A DNA stretch of 64,000 bases from CAYOSF01 sp964406605 (GCA_964406605.1 CAYOSF010000006.1:1-64000), one strand, 5' to 3'. Positions 26,878 through 36,843 are shown, numbered from the stretch's first letter. Translations and numbers: made by a program. Notes: generated by a model from the letters alone, not told the origin.

Positions 26878-27612
26878 TCAGGGAGAGGATTGGACACCGC
26901 GCCGGGGAATGCGCCTGAAGCGCATGCGAAGCAGTCCGCGCAGGTCTTCCGCTACGGTCTTCGCCACGTTCACCCGCGAGTCCGGGTCCTCCACCCAGTG
27001 AACCGGCACGTCCTTGACTCGATAGCCGCCCTTCTCCGCCAGCAGCAGCAGCTCCGTGTCAAAGAACCATTCCTGGTTCTCAATGCGCGGTATCAGCTCT
27101 TGAGCCGCCTCGCGTGCGATCGCCTTGAACCCGCACTGCGTATCCGAGAGCTTCGAGAGAAAAAGAATCTTGATGAGGAGAATGAATCCGCGGGAGGTGG
27201 CTTCCCGTCGCAAGGAACGTGTGATATCCGAACCCCTCGTCATCCGCGAGCCCGTGGCCACGTCGTACCCCTCCTCCAGCACGGACGTTGCCAGCGGGAG
27301 CAGCGCCGACAGGTCTGTCGAGAGGTCCACGTCCATGTAGCACATGGCGTCGGCATCGCTGTCCAGCCAGGCCTTGCGCAGAGCGCGGCCCCTCCCCTTC
27401 TGCGGAACGTGGAGAGGAGCCACGTCGTCGAAGCGTTCGGCCAATCCCTGCGCGACCGACAGCGTCGTATCCGTAGAAGCGTTGTCCGCGATGACGATGC
27501 GCCAGGTGAAGGGGAAAGACGTGTCCCGAAGGAATGCGCGCAGCCGCTCGACGCTGCCGCCGATGACGTGCGCCTCGTTGTACACCGGAAGGACGATCTC
27601 GAGTTGGGTCAC
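26878..27612 (-). CDS. Family 2 glycosyltransferase, DPM1/ALG5-like
   Basis: A GT-A fold glycosyltransferase of 244 residues: LPVYNEA at the start, MDVDLSTD as the DxD metal site, and DTQCGFKAI, typical of the dolichyl/polyprenyl-phosphate sugar transferase group. No membrane helices follow, so it acts at the inner face of the membrane. The start is GTG 27612, 7 bases from GGGAGG; an ATG at 27627 has no ribosome site. It follows purH by 24 bases and may be co-transcribed. A paralogue is at 35042-35815. Confidence 0.9.
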   Translation of the reverse strand: MTQLEIVLPVYNEAHVIGGSVERLRAFLRDTSFPFTWRIVIADNASTDTTLSVAQGLAERFDDVAPLHVPQKGRGRALRKAWLDSDADAMCYMDVDLSTDLSALLPLATSVLEEGYDVATGSRMTRGSDITRSLRREATSRGFILLIKILFLSKLSDTQCGFKAIAREAAQELIPRIENQEWFFDTELLLLAEKGGYRVKDVPVHWVEDPDSRVNVAKTVAEDLRGLLRMRFRRIPRRGVQSSP

Positions 27613-27636
27613 GCTGCGGCCTCCCATTACGCGTGG

Positions 27637-29190
27637 CTAGTGCCGAAAGTGGCGGTAGCCGGTGAAGGCCATCGCTACGCCCAGCCGGTCGCAGGCTTCG
27701 ATGACCTCCTCGTCGCGCAGAGAGCCGCCGGGCTGCACGACGGCGCGCACGCCACCCTCCGCGGCCAGCTCAACGTTGTCCGCAAACGGAAAGAGGGCGT
27801 CAGAGGCGAGGGCGCTGCCCGGCGCCCTCTCGCCCGCCGCCCGCACGGCCAGGTGCACGCTGTTCACGCGGTTCGGCTGTCCGGTACCCATCCCGACGAT
27901 GGCACTGTCCTTGGCCAGCACGATGGCGTTCGACTTCACGTGCTTCACCGCCTTCCAGGCGAACCGCAGATCGGTCAGCTCCTCCGCGTCGGGCGCACGC
28001 CTGGTGACGACCTTCAGCTCCACATCGCCGTCAGCCACGCGGTCAGGGGTTTGCACGAGCATACCGCCGCTCACCTGGCGGAACTCGAATGGATTCGCGT
28101 CGCGCCCCACGAGAGGCGCTCGCAAGATGCGCAGGTCGCGGCTCTTCCCAAGTCGCTCCAGCGCCTCATCTTCGAAGTCCGGCGCGATGATAATCTCAAC
28201 GAACAGCCGCTGGCCGCTGGTGGGATGCTTGCTTGCGCGGATGGCTTTCGCCAGCTCTCCCGTCACGGGCCGATTGACCGCGATGATCCCGCCGAAAGCG
28301 GAGATGGGATCCCCAGCCAGCGCGCGCCGATAGGCCTCCACGACATCCGAGTGCGTGGCCAGGCCGCAGGGGTTGGTGTGCTTCACGACGGCCACCGCCG
28401 GCTGCTCGAAGTCGCAGGCGGCGTTCCAGGCCGCGTCGGCATCGAGGATGTTGACGTAGGAGAGCTGCTTGCCGTGGAGCTGTTCCGCCGCCGCCACACC
28501 GACCGGCCGAGCCGATCCGGCGTCGGCGTAGAAGGCAGCCTGCTGGTGCGGGTTTTCCCCGTACCTCAGATCGAACAGCTTGCGCAGCCCGACGGTGACC
28601 GCCTCCGGCGGGCCCTCTCGATCATCCCTGAGATACGAGGCGATGGCGGTATCGTACAGGGCTACGTGCTGGAAGGCCTTCGCGGCCAGGCGCCGGCGCT
28701 CCTCAAGCGCGACCTCGCCCGCGCGCAGCGCCTCCAGCACGGGGCCGTAGTCGGCGGGATCGACCAAGGGCAGCACGTGCGGGAAGTTCTTGGCCGCCGC
28801 CCGCAGCATCGTTGGCCCGCCGATGTCGATCTGTTCCAGCGCGTCGTTCAGCTTCACATCGGGCTGCGCCACCGTCTCCACGAACGGATAGAGGTTGACG
28901 GCGACCAAGTCGATGGTCCCGAGGCCGTGCTCCTCGAGTTCGGTCAGGTGCTCCGGCCGGTCGCGCCGGGCGAGGAGCCCGCCGTGGACCGCCGGATGGA
29001 GCGTCTTCACCCGACCGTCCAGGATCTCAGGGAAGCCGGTCAATTCCGAGATGCTGTGGACGTCCAGGCCCGCTTCGCCCAGGTGCCGCTTGCTGCCGCT
29101 GGTGGAGTAGACCTCCGCTCCCAGCTCAAGCAGCCCCCGCGCCAGCTCGACGGCGCCGGTCTTGTCGTAGGGTGCGATGATCGCGCGCAT
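27637..29190 (-). CDS. purH: Bifunctional AICAR transformylase/IMP cyclohydrolase
   Basis: 517 residues with both halves: the MGS-like IMP cyclohydrolase domain (1-200; TSGSKRHL, GRVKTLHPAVHGG) and the transformylase domain (LRYGENPHQQAA, KHTNPCG, SDALFPFADNVE). It catalyses the last two steps of IMP synthesis. In the order purF-purM-purH on one strand. Confidence 0.97.
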   Translation of the reverse strand: MRAIIAPYDKTGAVELARGLLELGAEVYSTSGSKRHLGEAGLDVHSISELTGFPEILDGRVKTLHPAVHGGLLARRDRPEHLTELEEHGLGTIDLVAVNLYPFVETVAQPDVKLNDALEQIDIGGPTMLRAAAKNFPHVLPLVDPADYGPVLEALRAGEVALEERRRLAAKAFQHVALYDTAIASYLRDDREGPPEAVTVGLRKLFDLRYGENPHQQAAFYADAGSARPVGVAAAEQLHGKQLSYVNILDADAAWNAACDFEQPAVAVVKHTNPCGLATHSDVVEAYRRALAGDPISAFGGIIAVNRPVTGELAKAIRASKHPTSGQRLFVEIIIAPDFEDEALERLGKSRDLRILRAPLVGRDANPFEFRQVSGGMLVQTPDRVADGDVELKVVTRRAPDAEELTDLRFAWKAVKHVKSNAIVLAKDSAIVGMGTGQPNRVNSVHLAVRAAGERAPGSALASDALFPFADNVELAAEGGVRAVVQPGGSLRDEEVIEACDRLGVAMAFTGYRHFRH

Positions 29191-29300
29191 GGTCAGCTTG
29201 CCTCCCCTACCACCTCTTCTAGGGCACTGGCGTGCTCTTTCGTCGTGCCACCGTCACGGTAGGTCCAGCGGGATGACGTTCTCCGCACGCCATCCCAAAC

Positions 29301-30356
29301 CTACTCCAGCCTCACCCTGTCGTCCCCCTGCTGCCTCACGACCTCTCCTACCACGATCGCGTCCCGCAGGGAAGAGCGCACAGCATCCACCTCCGACGGG
29401 TCAGCGATGACGATGAGACCAAGGCCCATATTGAAGGTGCGCCACATCTCGTCCTCCGCCACGTTGCCCTGCCGCTGCACGAGACGAAAGATGGGCGGGA
29501 CCTCCCAGGACACGCGCTCGATGCGCGCGGCGAGACCCTTGGGCAGGATGCGACCGACGTTATCGATCAGACCACCGCCGGTGATGTGAGCTATGCCCTT
29601 CAGCTTCGAGAGAACCGGACGCAGCTCCCGCACGTAGCAGCGGTGCGGCGCGAGCAACGCCTCGCCCAGAGTACCGTTCAGGCCGGCATAGGTGAGCGCC
29701 AGCAATCCGCGCTCCTCTTCCACGTCGCCCCCCACGGCGACCGAGAAGGCCCGCCGCACGAGCGAGTAGCCGTTGGTGTGCAGGCCGCTCGACGGCAGCG
29801 CCAGCAGCGCGTCGCCCTCCCCGATCTCGGAGCCATCGATGATCGCGTCGCGCTCAACGACCCCCACGACAAAGCCAACGAAGTCAAGGTCGCCCGGCGC
29901 GTAGATATCCGGCAGGTCCGCCATCTCGCCGCCGATGAGCGCACAGCCGGCGTCACGGCAGGCCAAGGCGGCGCCCCGCACCAGTTCCGTCTTCTCCTCC
30001 TCGCCCAGCGCCGACGAGGCGATGTAGTCGAGGAAGAACAGTGGCTCCGCCCCCGAGGTGAGGATGTCGTTCACGCAGTGATTCACCAGGTCAACGCCGA
30101 TGGTGTCGAACCGTCCGAGGAGCGACGCCAGTTTCACTTTCGTGCCAACGCTGTCCGCGCTCGAGACCAGTACGGGCTGCCGATAGGCGCCTAGCTGAAA
30201 GAGGCCCGCGAAAGGGCCGACTCCGGCCAGCACTTCCGGCCGATGGGTTGTCTGCACGATCTCGCGAATACGCTCTACGAAGCGCTGGCCGGCGGCGATA
30301 TCCACGCCCGCTGCAGCATACGTCAGGGACGGCCGATCAGACTCCGTGTTGGCCAT
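29301..30356 (-). CDS. purM: Phosphoribosylaminoimidazole synthetase
   Basis: 351 residues with typical PurM features: YAAAGVDI near the start, SSADSVGTKVKLA, VNHCVNDIL, GGEMADLPD and the TGGGLIDN segment. It forms AIR from FGAM with ATP. Lies between purF and purH on the same strand; purN, purD and purE are not in the window. Confidence 0.97.
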   Translation of the reverse strand: MANTESDRPSLTYAAAGVDIAAGQRFVERIREIVQTTHRPEVLAGVGPFAGLFQLGAYRQPVLVSSADSVGTKVKLASLLGRFDTIGVDLVNHCVNDILTSGAEPLFFLDYIASSALGEEEKTELVRGAALACRDAGCALIGGEMADLPDIYAPGDLDFVGFVVGVVERDAIIDGSEIGEGDALLALPSSGLHTNGYSLVRRAFSVAVGGDVEEERGLLALTYAGLNGTLGEALLAPHRCYVRELRPVLSKLKGIAHITGGGLIDNVGRILPKGLAARIERVSWEVPPIFRLVQRQGNVAEDEMWRTFNMGLGLIVIADPSEVDAVRSSLRDAIVVGEVVRQQGDDRVRLE

Positions 30357-30489
30357 GGCGTCGCTCTTCGCTGGATCTCAGACGATGACCACCTGGTGGG
30401 ACTTTGAAAACCAGGGCTCTGGGGCCTTCCGGGACCCCCGCAATCCCTCCCGCAGGCGATGGCCCTCGGTCCCTGTCACCCCTGCTCGG

Positions 30490-31947
30490 TCACCCGCGCT
30501 GCGACACAGAAGGTACCGCGTCCGTCCACTCAAACTCACGGCGATTACGGCCAATAGGCTCCAGCGCAAGTTTGTCCAGTTGGAGCGGCACGGGGACCGG
30601 ATAGTTGCGGGTGAGGCAGGCGAGACAGAACTTCTCCTTCGGCAGGCCAATCGCCTCGATCAGCCCTTTCACGCTCAGGAAGCCCAACGAGTCGGCACCG
30701 ATATGCCGCCTGATCTCCTCGACGCCCTTCAACCGCCCAGCGATGAGTTCCCAGCGCGTCCCGAAGTCGACGCCGAAGAAGCACGGCGAGACGATCGGCG
30801 GGAACGTGATGCGCATATGCACTTCCTTGGTGCCCGCTTTGCGCAGCATCGCCACCACCCGGGGCGTCGTCGTGCCCCGAACGATGCTGTCATCCACGAC
30901 GACAACGCGCCGGCCTTCCAGCAGCTCCGGCAGCGGGTTGAACTTCAGGTGCACGCCGACTTCGCGAATGCGCTGGTCGGGCTGGATGAAGGTGCGTCCC
31001 ACGTACCGGTTCTTGACGAGCCCTTCGATGAACGGCACGCCGGACTCCTGTGAGTATCCTACGGCCGCTGCCGTGGCGGAGTCCGGCACCCCGATGACCA
31101 CGTCCGCCTCCACCGGGTGCTCGCGGGCCAGTTGCGCGCCCAGCGCCATGCGAACCGGATACAGCAGCTTTCCGTGGAGGACGCTGTCCGGCCTGGCGAA
31201 GTAGACGTACTCGAAGACGCAGAAGGCCTCCTTCGGCTCCGCCGCTCGGAAGCTCTGCACCCCCTCCTCCGTGATCCTGACCACCTCCCCGGCCTCTATC
31301 TCCCGGACGAATGTGGCGCCCAAGTGGTCGAAGGCGCAGGTTTCCGAGGCGACGACCCAGCCGCCGTTCATCCTGCCCAGACAGAGCGGACGGTTGCCCA
31401 TCGGATCGCGGGCAGCCATGAGTTCGTGCGGCGTCAGCGCGACGAGCGAGTACGCGCCGCTCAGCCGGCGCATCAGGTACGCCCAGCGTTCCTCCCAGGA
31501 TGTGCCCGGCGCCTCCGCCAGCGTTCGTGCGATGACCTCCGTGTCAGTGCCCGTGGTGAACGCTACTCCCTGCTCCTCCAAGTCCGCACGCAGAACGGCG
31601 GCATTCACGACCGTTCCGTTGTGGCCCACCGCGAGGGAACCAACAGGACTCTCGACGAGGCACGGTTGGGCGTTGGCAGGATCGCTGGAACCTGTAGTGG
31701 AGTATCGAGTGTGCCCGATCGCCATGTGGCCGGGCAGATAGCTCAGATCGTCTTCGTCGAAGACCTGAGAGACGAGACCCATGCCGGTTCGAAGATAGAG
31801 CCGCCTCCCGTTAGCCGAAGCTATCCCTGCGCTCTCCTGGCCCCGATGCTGCAGGGCGTACAACCCGTAGAAGGTAATCCTCGCGACATCCTCGCCGGGT
31901 GAAAAGACCCCGAAGACACCGCAGGCCTCATGCAGGGTTGGACTCAC
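30490..31947 (-). CDS. purF: Amidophosphoribosyltransferase
   Basis: A 485-residue glutamine PRPP amidotransferase, the first step of purine synthesis. The nucleophile is Cys9 after a short propeptide (MSPTLHEA), which must be removed. The PRPP loop is VVVVDDSIVRGTT. Cysteines in CVFEYVYFARPDS, SPCFFGVD and FCLACLT match the 4Fe-4S ligands of the Bacillus-type enzyme, which makes it oxygen-sensitive. The GTG start follows GGAGGTACGC. Confidence 0.96.
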   Translation of the reverse strand: MSPTLHEACGVFGVFSPGEDVARITFYGLYALQHRGQESAGIASANGRRLYLRTGMGLVSQVFDEDDLSYLPGHMAIGHTRYSTTGSSDPANAQPCLVESPVGSLAVGHNGTVVNAAVLRADLEEQGVAFTTGTDTEVIARTLAEAPGTSWEERWAYLMRRLSGAYSLVALTPHELMAARDPMGNRPLCLGRMNGGWVVASETCAFDHLGATFVREIEAGEVVRITEEGVQSFRAAEPKEAFCVFEYVYFARPDSVLHGKLLYPVRMALGAQLAREHPVEADVVIGVPDSATAAAVGYSQESGVPFIEGLVKNRYVGRTFIQPDQRIREVGVHLKFNPLPELLEGRRVVVVDDSIVRGTTTPRVVAMLRKAGTKEVHMRITFPPIVSPCFFGVDFGTRWELIAGRLKGVEEIRRHIGADSLGFLSVKGLIEAIGLPKEKFCLACLTRNYPVPVPLQLDKLALEPIGRNRREFEWTDAVPSVSQRG

Positions 31948-32150
31948 GCGTACCTCCAGCGCTTAGGCCGTGCGGCCCAAAGCACTGATGCCTGCGCTGA
32001 GCTGTCGAACAGGAACCTCCCCTCTCGACCTCGTCGCACCGGCTTCTGGCTTTTCAAGTCTAGCAGGCACCCTCGACTGGGGCAACTGATTGTACTCTCG
32101 GGTACTTGCGCGGAGCGCTGCGCAACGTGCCCCGCCCGGCACAGGCTGTT

Positions 32151-34013
32151 ATGCTTGATGAGAAACGAGGCATGCCGGGCCTTTCGATGACAAGACTCGC
32201 CCGCCACCGCCACATGCGATGGCTCGCCGTTTTCAGTGCCACTGTGGCGCTCCTGGCCGTCGTCGCGTGGGTCGATGTCCACACTGTCGGCGCCCAGGCC
32301 GAAGGCGACGACCTGCTTCACATCACCAGCCGGGTGACGTATGTCGTCCGCCCGGAAGCCGGCCCCGTACACGTCTCCTGGCAGGTCGACATCGAGAACA
32401 ACGACCCATCAACTCAGCGCCAGAACTATGGGACTTCCTACTTCTACCACAGCATCGGCCTGCCCGTGCTGCGCGGCGCCTCGGCCATCAGTGCCACGGG
32501 ATCGAGCGGCGCCCCTCTCGCAGCAGAAGTCGACGATTCGGCAGAGGGACCCACCGTGGCCGCCATCGTGTACTTCGATCGAGCGCTGTTCTACGGCGAG
32601 CACTACGGATTCACACTCTCGTACGATCTGGCGGCTGCGCGTTCCGACGTTCTCCTGGTTACTTCGGCCTACGTGTACCTGCCCGCCATCGCCGTCGGTG
32701 ACTCGTCCACCGTCCGCATCACCGTGCCGCATGACCGAGACTGGGACGTCACACTTGAACCTTTCGACTGCCCGGAGTCGGATCCAGGTGAGTACGTGTG
32801 CGGCGCGTCGGATAGCGTGCAGGTGGCCGCGTGGGTGGAGGTGACACGACCCGATGCCCTACAGAGCACCGACTCGGCCGTGCAACTCACAAACGGCGAG
32901 ATCACCCTCACCATCAGCTATTTCCCCGGAGAGGAGAGTTGGGCCTCCCATACGCAGGACCTTTCCGATGCGGCCCTCCCCGTCCTAGAAGGGCTATTCG
33001 GCTTCCCCTATCAGGGGCCGACCGATCTGACGATCGCCGAGCGCGGCCGCCAGGACATAGCAGGCTACGAAGGCACGTTTGGCTGCCTGACAAGCTACTG
33101 CGTCATCGGCATAACACCGATCGCCGACGACTCCACCGCCCTTCACGAACTCGCCCACCTCTGGACCGAGATGTTCGACGCCCGCTGGCTGGCAGAGGGC
33201 TTGGCCGAGTTCATGTCTGACCGCGCCGCGGCGGACCTCGCCCCGCTTGTATCCGCGTCCCAGACCGGCCCGCCACCGCGCACCGTTGACCTCTACCTCG
33301 ACGAGTGGGGCGCTACCCGGTACATGATCGGTGCCGGCGAGGACGTGGTCGCCCGGGAGCAGACAGGATACTGGGAGTCCGAACGCTTCTTCGAGACGTT
33401 GGAGAAGACGATCGGCCTCCCTGCCCTGCAGGCCGCCAACGCTGCGGCCGCCGATCTCGACCGCGGTATCGACAGCAGAACGTACCTGGATCTCCTTGAG
33501 GAGGTCAGCGGAGCCCGCTTGGACGACCTGTTCCTGGAACAGGTCTTCCCGCCGTCGTTCGCCCCCATCCTGGAGCAGCGCCGACGCGCCCACGAGCAAC
33601 TCATCGCTCTGCGCGCCGACGCTGCGGAGGCGGAACTCCACCTGCGGGAGCGACCCCAAGAGCTCATCGACGCCTGGGACTTCGACGAGGCAATACGTGA
33701 CATGGACGAGGCTGAGGCGGCCTTGGACGCCTACATGGACGCCCGCGACAGGCTGGATGAACCCCGCAGCCTCTGGCAGAAGATCGGCCTCTGGGGCCAG
33801 GACCCGACCGATGAATTGGACGCTTCCGCGGCCGAATTCTCGGTCGGCCGCTTTGCGGATGCCACGAAACACGCTGAGGAAGCCGCGGGTATGGTCGACG
33901 GGGCCGAGCGGGCCGGGCAGGTTCGGCTGCTGGCGGCAATCGGCGTGGTTGCCGCGGTCATCCTCGTGGCCGGCGGCAGCCTTTGGTTCGTGCGTCGGCG
34001 CTCGGCGCGCTAG
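32151..34013 (+). CDS. Membrane metallopeptidase-like protein (peptidase MA/gluzincin type)
   Basis: After an N-terminal signal or anchor (hydrophobic 22 residues around MRWLAVF), a beta-rich region of about 250 residues leads to a gluzincin site HELAH followed by WLAEGLAEF, the third ligand glutamate being only 12 residues after the second His. A helical region follows (about 470-580) and then a C-terminal membrane segment with an RRRSAR tail. It would act outside the cell. The start is uncertain: ATGs at 32151, 32172, 32187 and 32214 are all in frame. It is divergent from purF and ends 4 bases into the CDF gene. Substrate unknown. Confidence 0.75.
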   Translation: MLDEKRGMPGLSMTRLARHRHMRWLAVFSATVALLAVVAWVDVHTVGAQAEGDDLLHITSRVTYVVRPEAGPVHVSWQVDIENNDPSTQRQNYGTSYFYHSIGLPVLRGASAISATGSSGAPLAAEVDDSAEGPTVAAIVYFDRALFYGEHYGFTLSYDLAAARSDVLLVTSAYVYLPAIAVGDSSTVRITVPHDRDWDVTLEPFDCPESDPGEYVCGASDSVQVAAWVEVTRPDALQSTDSAVQLTNGEITLTISYFPGEESWASHTQDLSDAALPVLEGLFGFPYQGPTDLTIAERGRQDIAGYEGTFGCLTSYCVIGITPIADDSTALHELAHLWTEMFDARWLAEGLAEFMSDRAAADLAPLVSASQTGPPPRTVDLYLDEWGATRYMIGAGEDVVAREQTGYWESERFFETLEKTIGLPALQAANAAAADLDRGIDSRTYLDLLEEVSGARLDDLFLEQVFPPSFAPILEQRRRAHEQLIALRADAAEAELHLRERPQELIDAWDFDEAIRDMDEAEAALDAYMDARDRLDEPRSLWQKIGLWGQDPTDELDASAAEFSVGRFADATKHAEEAAGMVDGAERAGQVRLLAAIGVVAAVILVAGGSLWFVRRRSAR

Positions 34014-34975
34014 GCCCGCTTGTCCAGAATTGCCGCCTGCCCGCCCGATTCTCGGTGATCATGGCCGATGACGCTCGTACAGCGAGGCAGCGCGTGCTCT
34101 CCCTCCCCGCCGTGCAGCCGCTCCAGCTCCGGCTGGATCGTCACGTGATGGATGTCGAACCGCTCGTGCAGCATGTCGCAGAGCTCGGCCAGCACCTGGT
34201 CGGAGTGTCGCTCCCCGTTGAGCTCGCAATGGCAGCTCAGCGCCACCAAGCCGGAGGTTACCGTCCAGATATGCAGGTCGTGCAGGCCGATCACACCCTT
34301 CGTGTCCGTCAGCGCTCGCTCGACCTCGCGCGCGTCTATGTGGCCGGGCACGGCCTCCAGCAGCACGGTCCAGGACTCCCACAGCAGCCGAGCAGCTCCG
34401 ACCGCGATCAGCACGCCTATGAGCACGCCGGCAAGCGGGTCGGCGAGGGACCAACCGGTAGCGATCACGACAATACCGGCCGCGATGACACCGACGGAGC
34501 CCGCCAGATCTCCCAGGACATGGAAGAATGCGGCGCGAACGTTCAGACTCTCCGCCTGATGCCCGCGCAGAATGAGCGCGCTCGCCACGTTTGCCACCAG
34601 CCCCACCGCGCCGATTCCCAACACCGGCACGCCGTGGATGGTCGGCGGGTCGAGAAACCGCTGGGCCGCCTGCCAGAAGACGAACGCGGCCACCAAGAGC
34701 AGGATCCCGGCATTGGTGGCGGCCGCGATCACCTCCAGCCGTTGATAGCCGAAAGTCTGCTGGCTGTTCGCCGGCCGGCTCGCCATCCAGGCCGCGCCTA
34801 GCGCAAGCGACACCGCGAGTACGTCCGACACCATGTGTCCGGCGTCGGCCAGAAGGGCAAGGCTGTTGGCGAAGATACCGCCGACCACCTCCGCGACGAC
34901 GACGCCCCCGGCCAGCGCCAGCGCAATGCTGAGGGCACGGCGACTAGCCGTCCGGTTATGAGCGACAGCGTCCAT
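34010..34975 (-). CDS. Cation diffusion facilitator, CzcD-like
   Basis: Six membrane helices with the CDF metal site: HMVSD in helix 2 (DAGHMVSD) and HVLGD in helix 5, the H-D/H-D pattern of zinc transporters, then a C-terminal cytoplasmic domain with several His residues. It exports Zn2+, Cd2+ or Co2+ in exchange for protons. ATG 34975 follows AAAGGTGG; a GTG two codons upstream is less likely. Confidence 0.93.
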   Translation of the reverse strand: MDAVAHNRTASRRALSIALALAGGVVVAEVVGGIFANSLALLADAGHMVSDVLAVSLALGAAWMASRPANSQQTFGYQRLEVIAAATNAGILLLVAAFVFWQAAQRFLDPPTIHGVPVLGIGAVGLVANVASALILRGHQAESLNVRAAFFHVLGDLAGSVGVIAAGIVVIATGWSLADPLAGVLIGVLIAVGAARLLWESWTVLLEAVPGHIDAREVERALTDTKGVIGLHDLHIWTVTSGLVALSCHCELNGERHSDQVLAELCDMLHERFDIHHVTIQPELERLHGGEGEHALPRCTSVIGHDHRESGGQAAILDKRA

Positions 34976-35041
34976 GTCCACCTTTCATGATACCAACGGC
35001 CGGCCGGTGGTCTATGTCACCGCACCGGGAACCCGACACCG

Positions 35042-35815
35042 TCACGCTTCACGCCGGCCTCCCACCCCTCGGTGGAGCCAGCGGATGCGGAGAAGGTCGA
35101 ACACCTCACGTAGGGCGGAACCGACACCAAGTTGAAAGCTGGACCCCTCGACGTGGTGCCACTCGACCGGCACCTGCCGCACCGAGAAGCCCAGCTTGTC
35201 GGCGACGAAGAGCAGCTCCGCATCGAACGACCAACGTTCCAGGCGCTGGCGGGAGAAGATCGACTGAGCCGCCGAGCGCCTGAACGCCTTGAAGCCGCAC
35301 TGCGTGTCCTGCACGTCCGAGAGGATGAGACGCCTTCGCGCGATGGCGAAGAGGCGGCCGCCGATTCGCCTCCAGGCCGGCTGAGACGCGCGCATGTCAG
35401 CCCCGCCCGGCTGGACCCGGCTGCCCACCGCCACGTCATATCCTTCGTCAAGTACGGCCAGCAGCTTGCCCGCCTCCTCGGGAGGGGTCGCGAGGTCCGC
35501 GTCCAGATAGAGCACATAGTCCCCAGTCGCCTCCAGCACCCCGGTGCGCACGGCGGCCCCCTTGCCTCGGTTCTCGTCGTGCCGGAGCACTCGAACCGAC
35601 ACACCATCCGGCGGATCTCGCGCCGCCTCGCGGGCAATGGCGCCGGTACTGTCGGCGCTGCCGTCATCGACCACGATGATCTCAACCCGATAGGGCTGGC
35701 GGGAGGCAAACGCAATCAACCGTGCCATCGAGTCGCCGAGGCGGCGCTCCTCGTTGTATGCCGGCACGACCAGGGTGACGCTGTGCTGCGCAGAGGGCGG
35801 AGAATCGTCAGGCAT
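35042..35815 (-). CDS. Family 2 glycosyltransferase, DPM1-like
   Basis: 257 residues: VVPAYNEE, IIVVDDGSADST, LDADLATP (DxD) and DTQCGFKAF, as in the polyprenyl-phosphate glycosyltransferases. It is a paralogue of the enzyme at 26878-27612 with the same length and motifs. No membrane helix. Nine bases downstream of the PH-like membrane gene, so probably in one operon with it. Confidence 0.9.
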   Translation of the reverse strand: MPDDSPPSAQHSVTLVVPAYNEERRLGDSMARLIAFASRQPYRVEIIVVDDGSADSTGAIAREAARDPPDGVSVRVLRHDENRGKGAAVRTGVLEATGDYVLYLDADLATPPEEAGKLLAVLDEGYDVAVGSRVQPGGADMRASQPAWRRIGGRLFAIARRRLILSDVQDTQCGFKAFRRSAAQSIFSRQRLERWSFDAELLFVADKLGFSVRQVPVEWHHVEGSSFQLGVGSALREVFDLLRIRWLHRGVGGRREA

Positions 35816-35824
35816 GTCGAGAGG

Positions 35825-36403
35825 CTACACGACCGTCGTCATCCGCCGTCGCGCCCGCCGGGCCCGACGACTCGGTCGCTGGTCGTCATCGATCACGACG
35901 ATAGGCTTCCCCACGAGGGCCGCCGCTGCTTCGCTTACCGCAAGGGCGCGGGCCAGCCCTTCGGATGCCAGGCGGCGGGGCACCGTCGTCTGTCCCAGAG
36001 GAAGGCCCTCACCACCGGTCTTGACGAGGCGGATCTCGAACTGGGCGAAATCGCCGGGGCGTTCCTCACCTTCTTCCCTGACCTCCTCCACCTCCAACCG
36101 TTCAATGTTCTCGAAAGGAACGAGCTCACGAGTGCCGACGCCCATCCCCAGCAGCCCCTGCCGCCAGAGAGCAGTCTGCTTCCTTCCGTCGATGACGATG
36201 CTTGCGCCATAGACAGAGGAGACGAAACCCATCACTGACAACGGCACGAGCAGAATCGCTCCCATCGTCAGCAGAACCACCAAGGCGAAGGGGATTTGCT
36301 CCAGCCACAGGATCACAGCGACAAGGGCGAGAATTCCCAAGAGGAGCCCGATGAGCGGAACGATGGCCGCGCTGCGCGCCGGTCGGATGGTGATGGTGTC
36401 CAT
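35825..36403 (-). CDS. Two-helix membrane protein with PH-like domain
   Basis: Two adjacent membrane helices (about 15-55 of the chosen frame) are followed by a beta-rich region with a bacterial PH-like look and a basic Arg-rich C-terminus. I place the start at ATG 36403 because a TATAAT hexamer lies at 36493-36498, so transcription would begin near an upstream in-frame GTG at 36490. No function is known. Confidence 0.65.
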   Translation of the reverse strand: MDTITIRPARSAAIVPLIGLLLGILALVAVILWLEQIPFALVVLLTMGAILLVPLSVMGFVSSVYGASIVIDGRKQTALWRQGLLGMGVGTRELVPFENIERLEVEEVREEGEERPGDFAQFEIRLVKTGGEGLPLGQTTVPRRLASEGLARALAVSEAAAALVGKPIVVIDDDQRPSRRARRARRRMTTVV

Positions 36404-36492
36404 CCTCACCACGCAGACCTGCCGGTGAAGGTCTATCTCACGGGGTTCCGTCGGTGCGCTCCTTTCGCCAGCCCGTTCTCCCACGGCCACTC

Positions 36493-36498
36493 ATTATA
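36493..36498 (-). promoter_or_regulatory. Consensus -10 upstream of PH-like gene
   Basis: Minus-strand TATAAT, 90 bases before the chosen start. The -35 region is not recognisable. It supports a start inside, not before, the first 10 codons of the open frame. Confidence 0.4.
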
Positions 36499-36556
36499 GG
36501 GAGAAGCGCCGAGCGCCGTCCACGAAGGGGGCGGTCGGCCGCTTGGTCCCGTCGCA

Positions 36557-36585
36557 TTGACCGGCAGGCGCAGGATTCATACAAT
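36557..36585 (+). promoter_or_regulatory. Sigma-70-type promoter for the Trm112-like gene
   Basis: TTGACC (36557-36562), 17-base spacer, TACAAT (36580-36585): 5/6 and 5/6 matches at ideal spacing, 34 bases before the ATG. Confidence 0.7.
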
Positions 36586-36618
36586 GCCTTCGACTACTCC
36601 GACTCTAAGGAGGTGGCC

Positions 36619-36822
36619 ATGCGCAAAGACCTGATGGACATTCTGGCGTGCCCGATGTGCAAGGGCGAGCTGGAGCTGACCGTGGATGAAGAAGAGGGGG
36701 ATGAGGTGATGCGTGGCTCTCTCTTCTGCAAGAAGTGCGACGAACGCTACCCGATCGACGACGGCATACCGAACCTGCTGCCGCCGGATCTGCGCAGGGC
36801 CGCCGAAGCCGAGACCGCCTGA
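36619..36822 (+). CDS. Trm112/UPF0434-family zinc-binding protein
   Basis: 67 residues with CPMCKG and CKKCDERYPIDDGIPNLLP, the signature of Trm112-like proteins. These small proteins bind zinc and in some bacteria activate methyltransferases. ATG 36619 follows TAAGGAGGTGGCC. Confidence 0.92.
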   Translation: MRKDLMDILACPMCKGELELTVDEEEGDEVMRGSLFCKKCDERYPIDDGIPNLLPPDLRRAAEAETA

Positions 36823-36843
36823 ACCGCTACCGGAGGCACGACC

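Noticed and set aside
26821..29262. Long open frame on the plus strand (about 813 codons)
   Set aside because: It is antisense to the glycosyltransferase and purH, both recognised; the predicted chain is His/Arg-rich without any domain, as expected from high-GC antisense frames.
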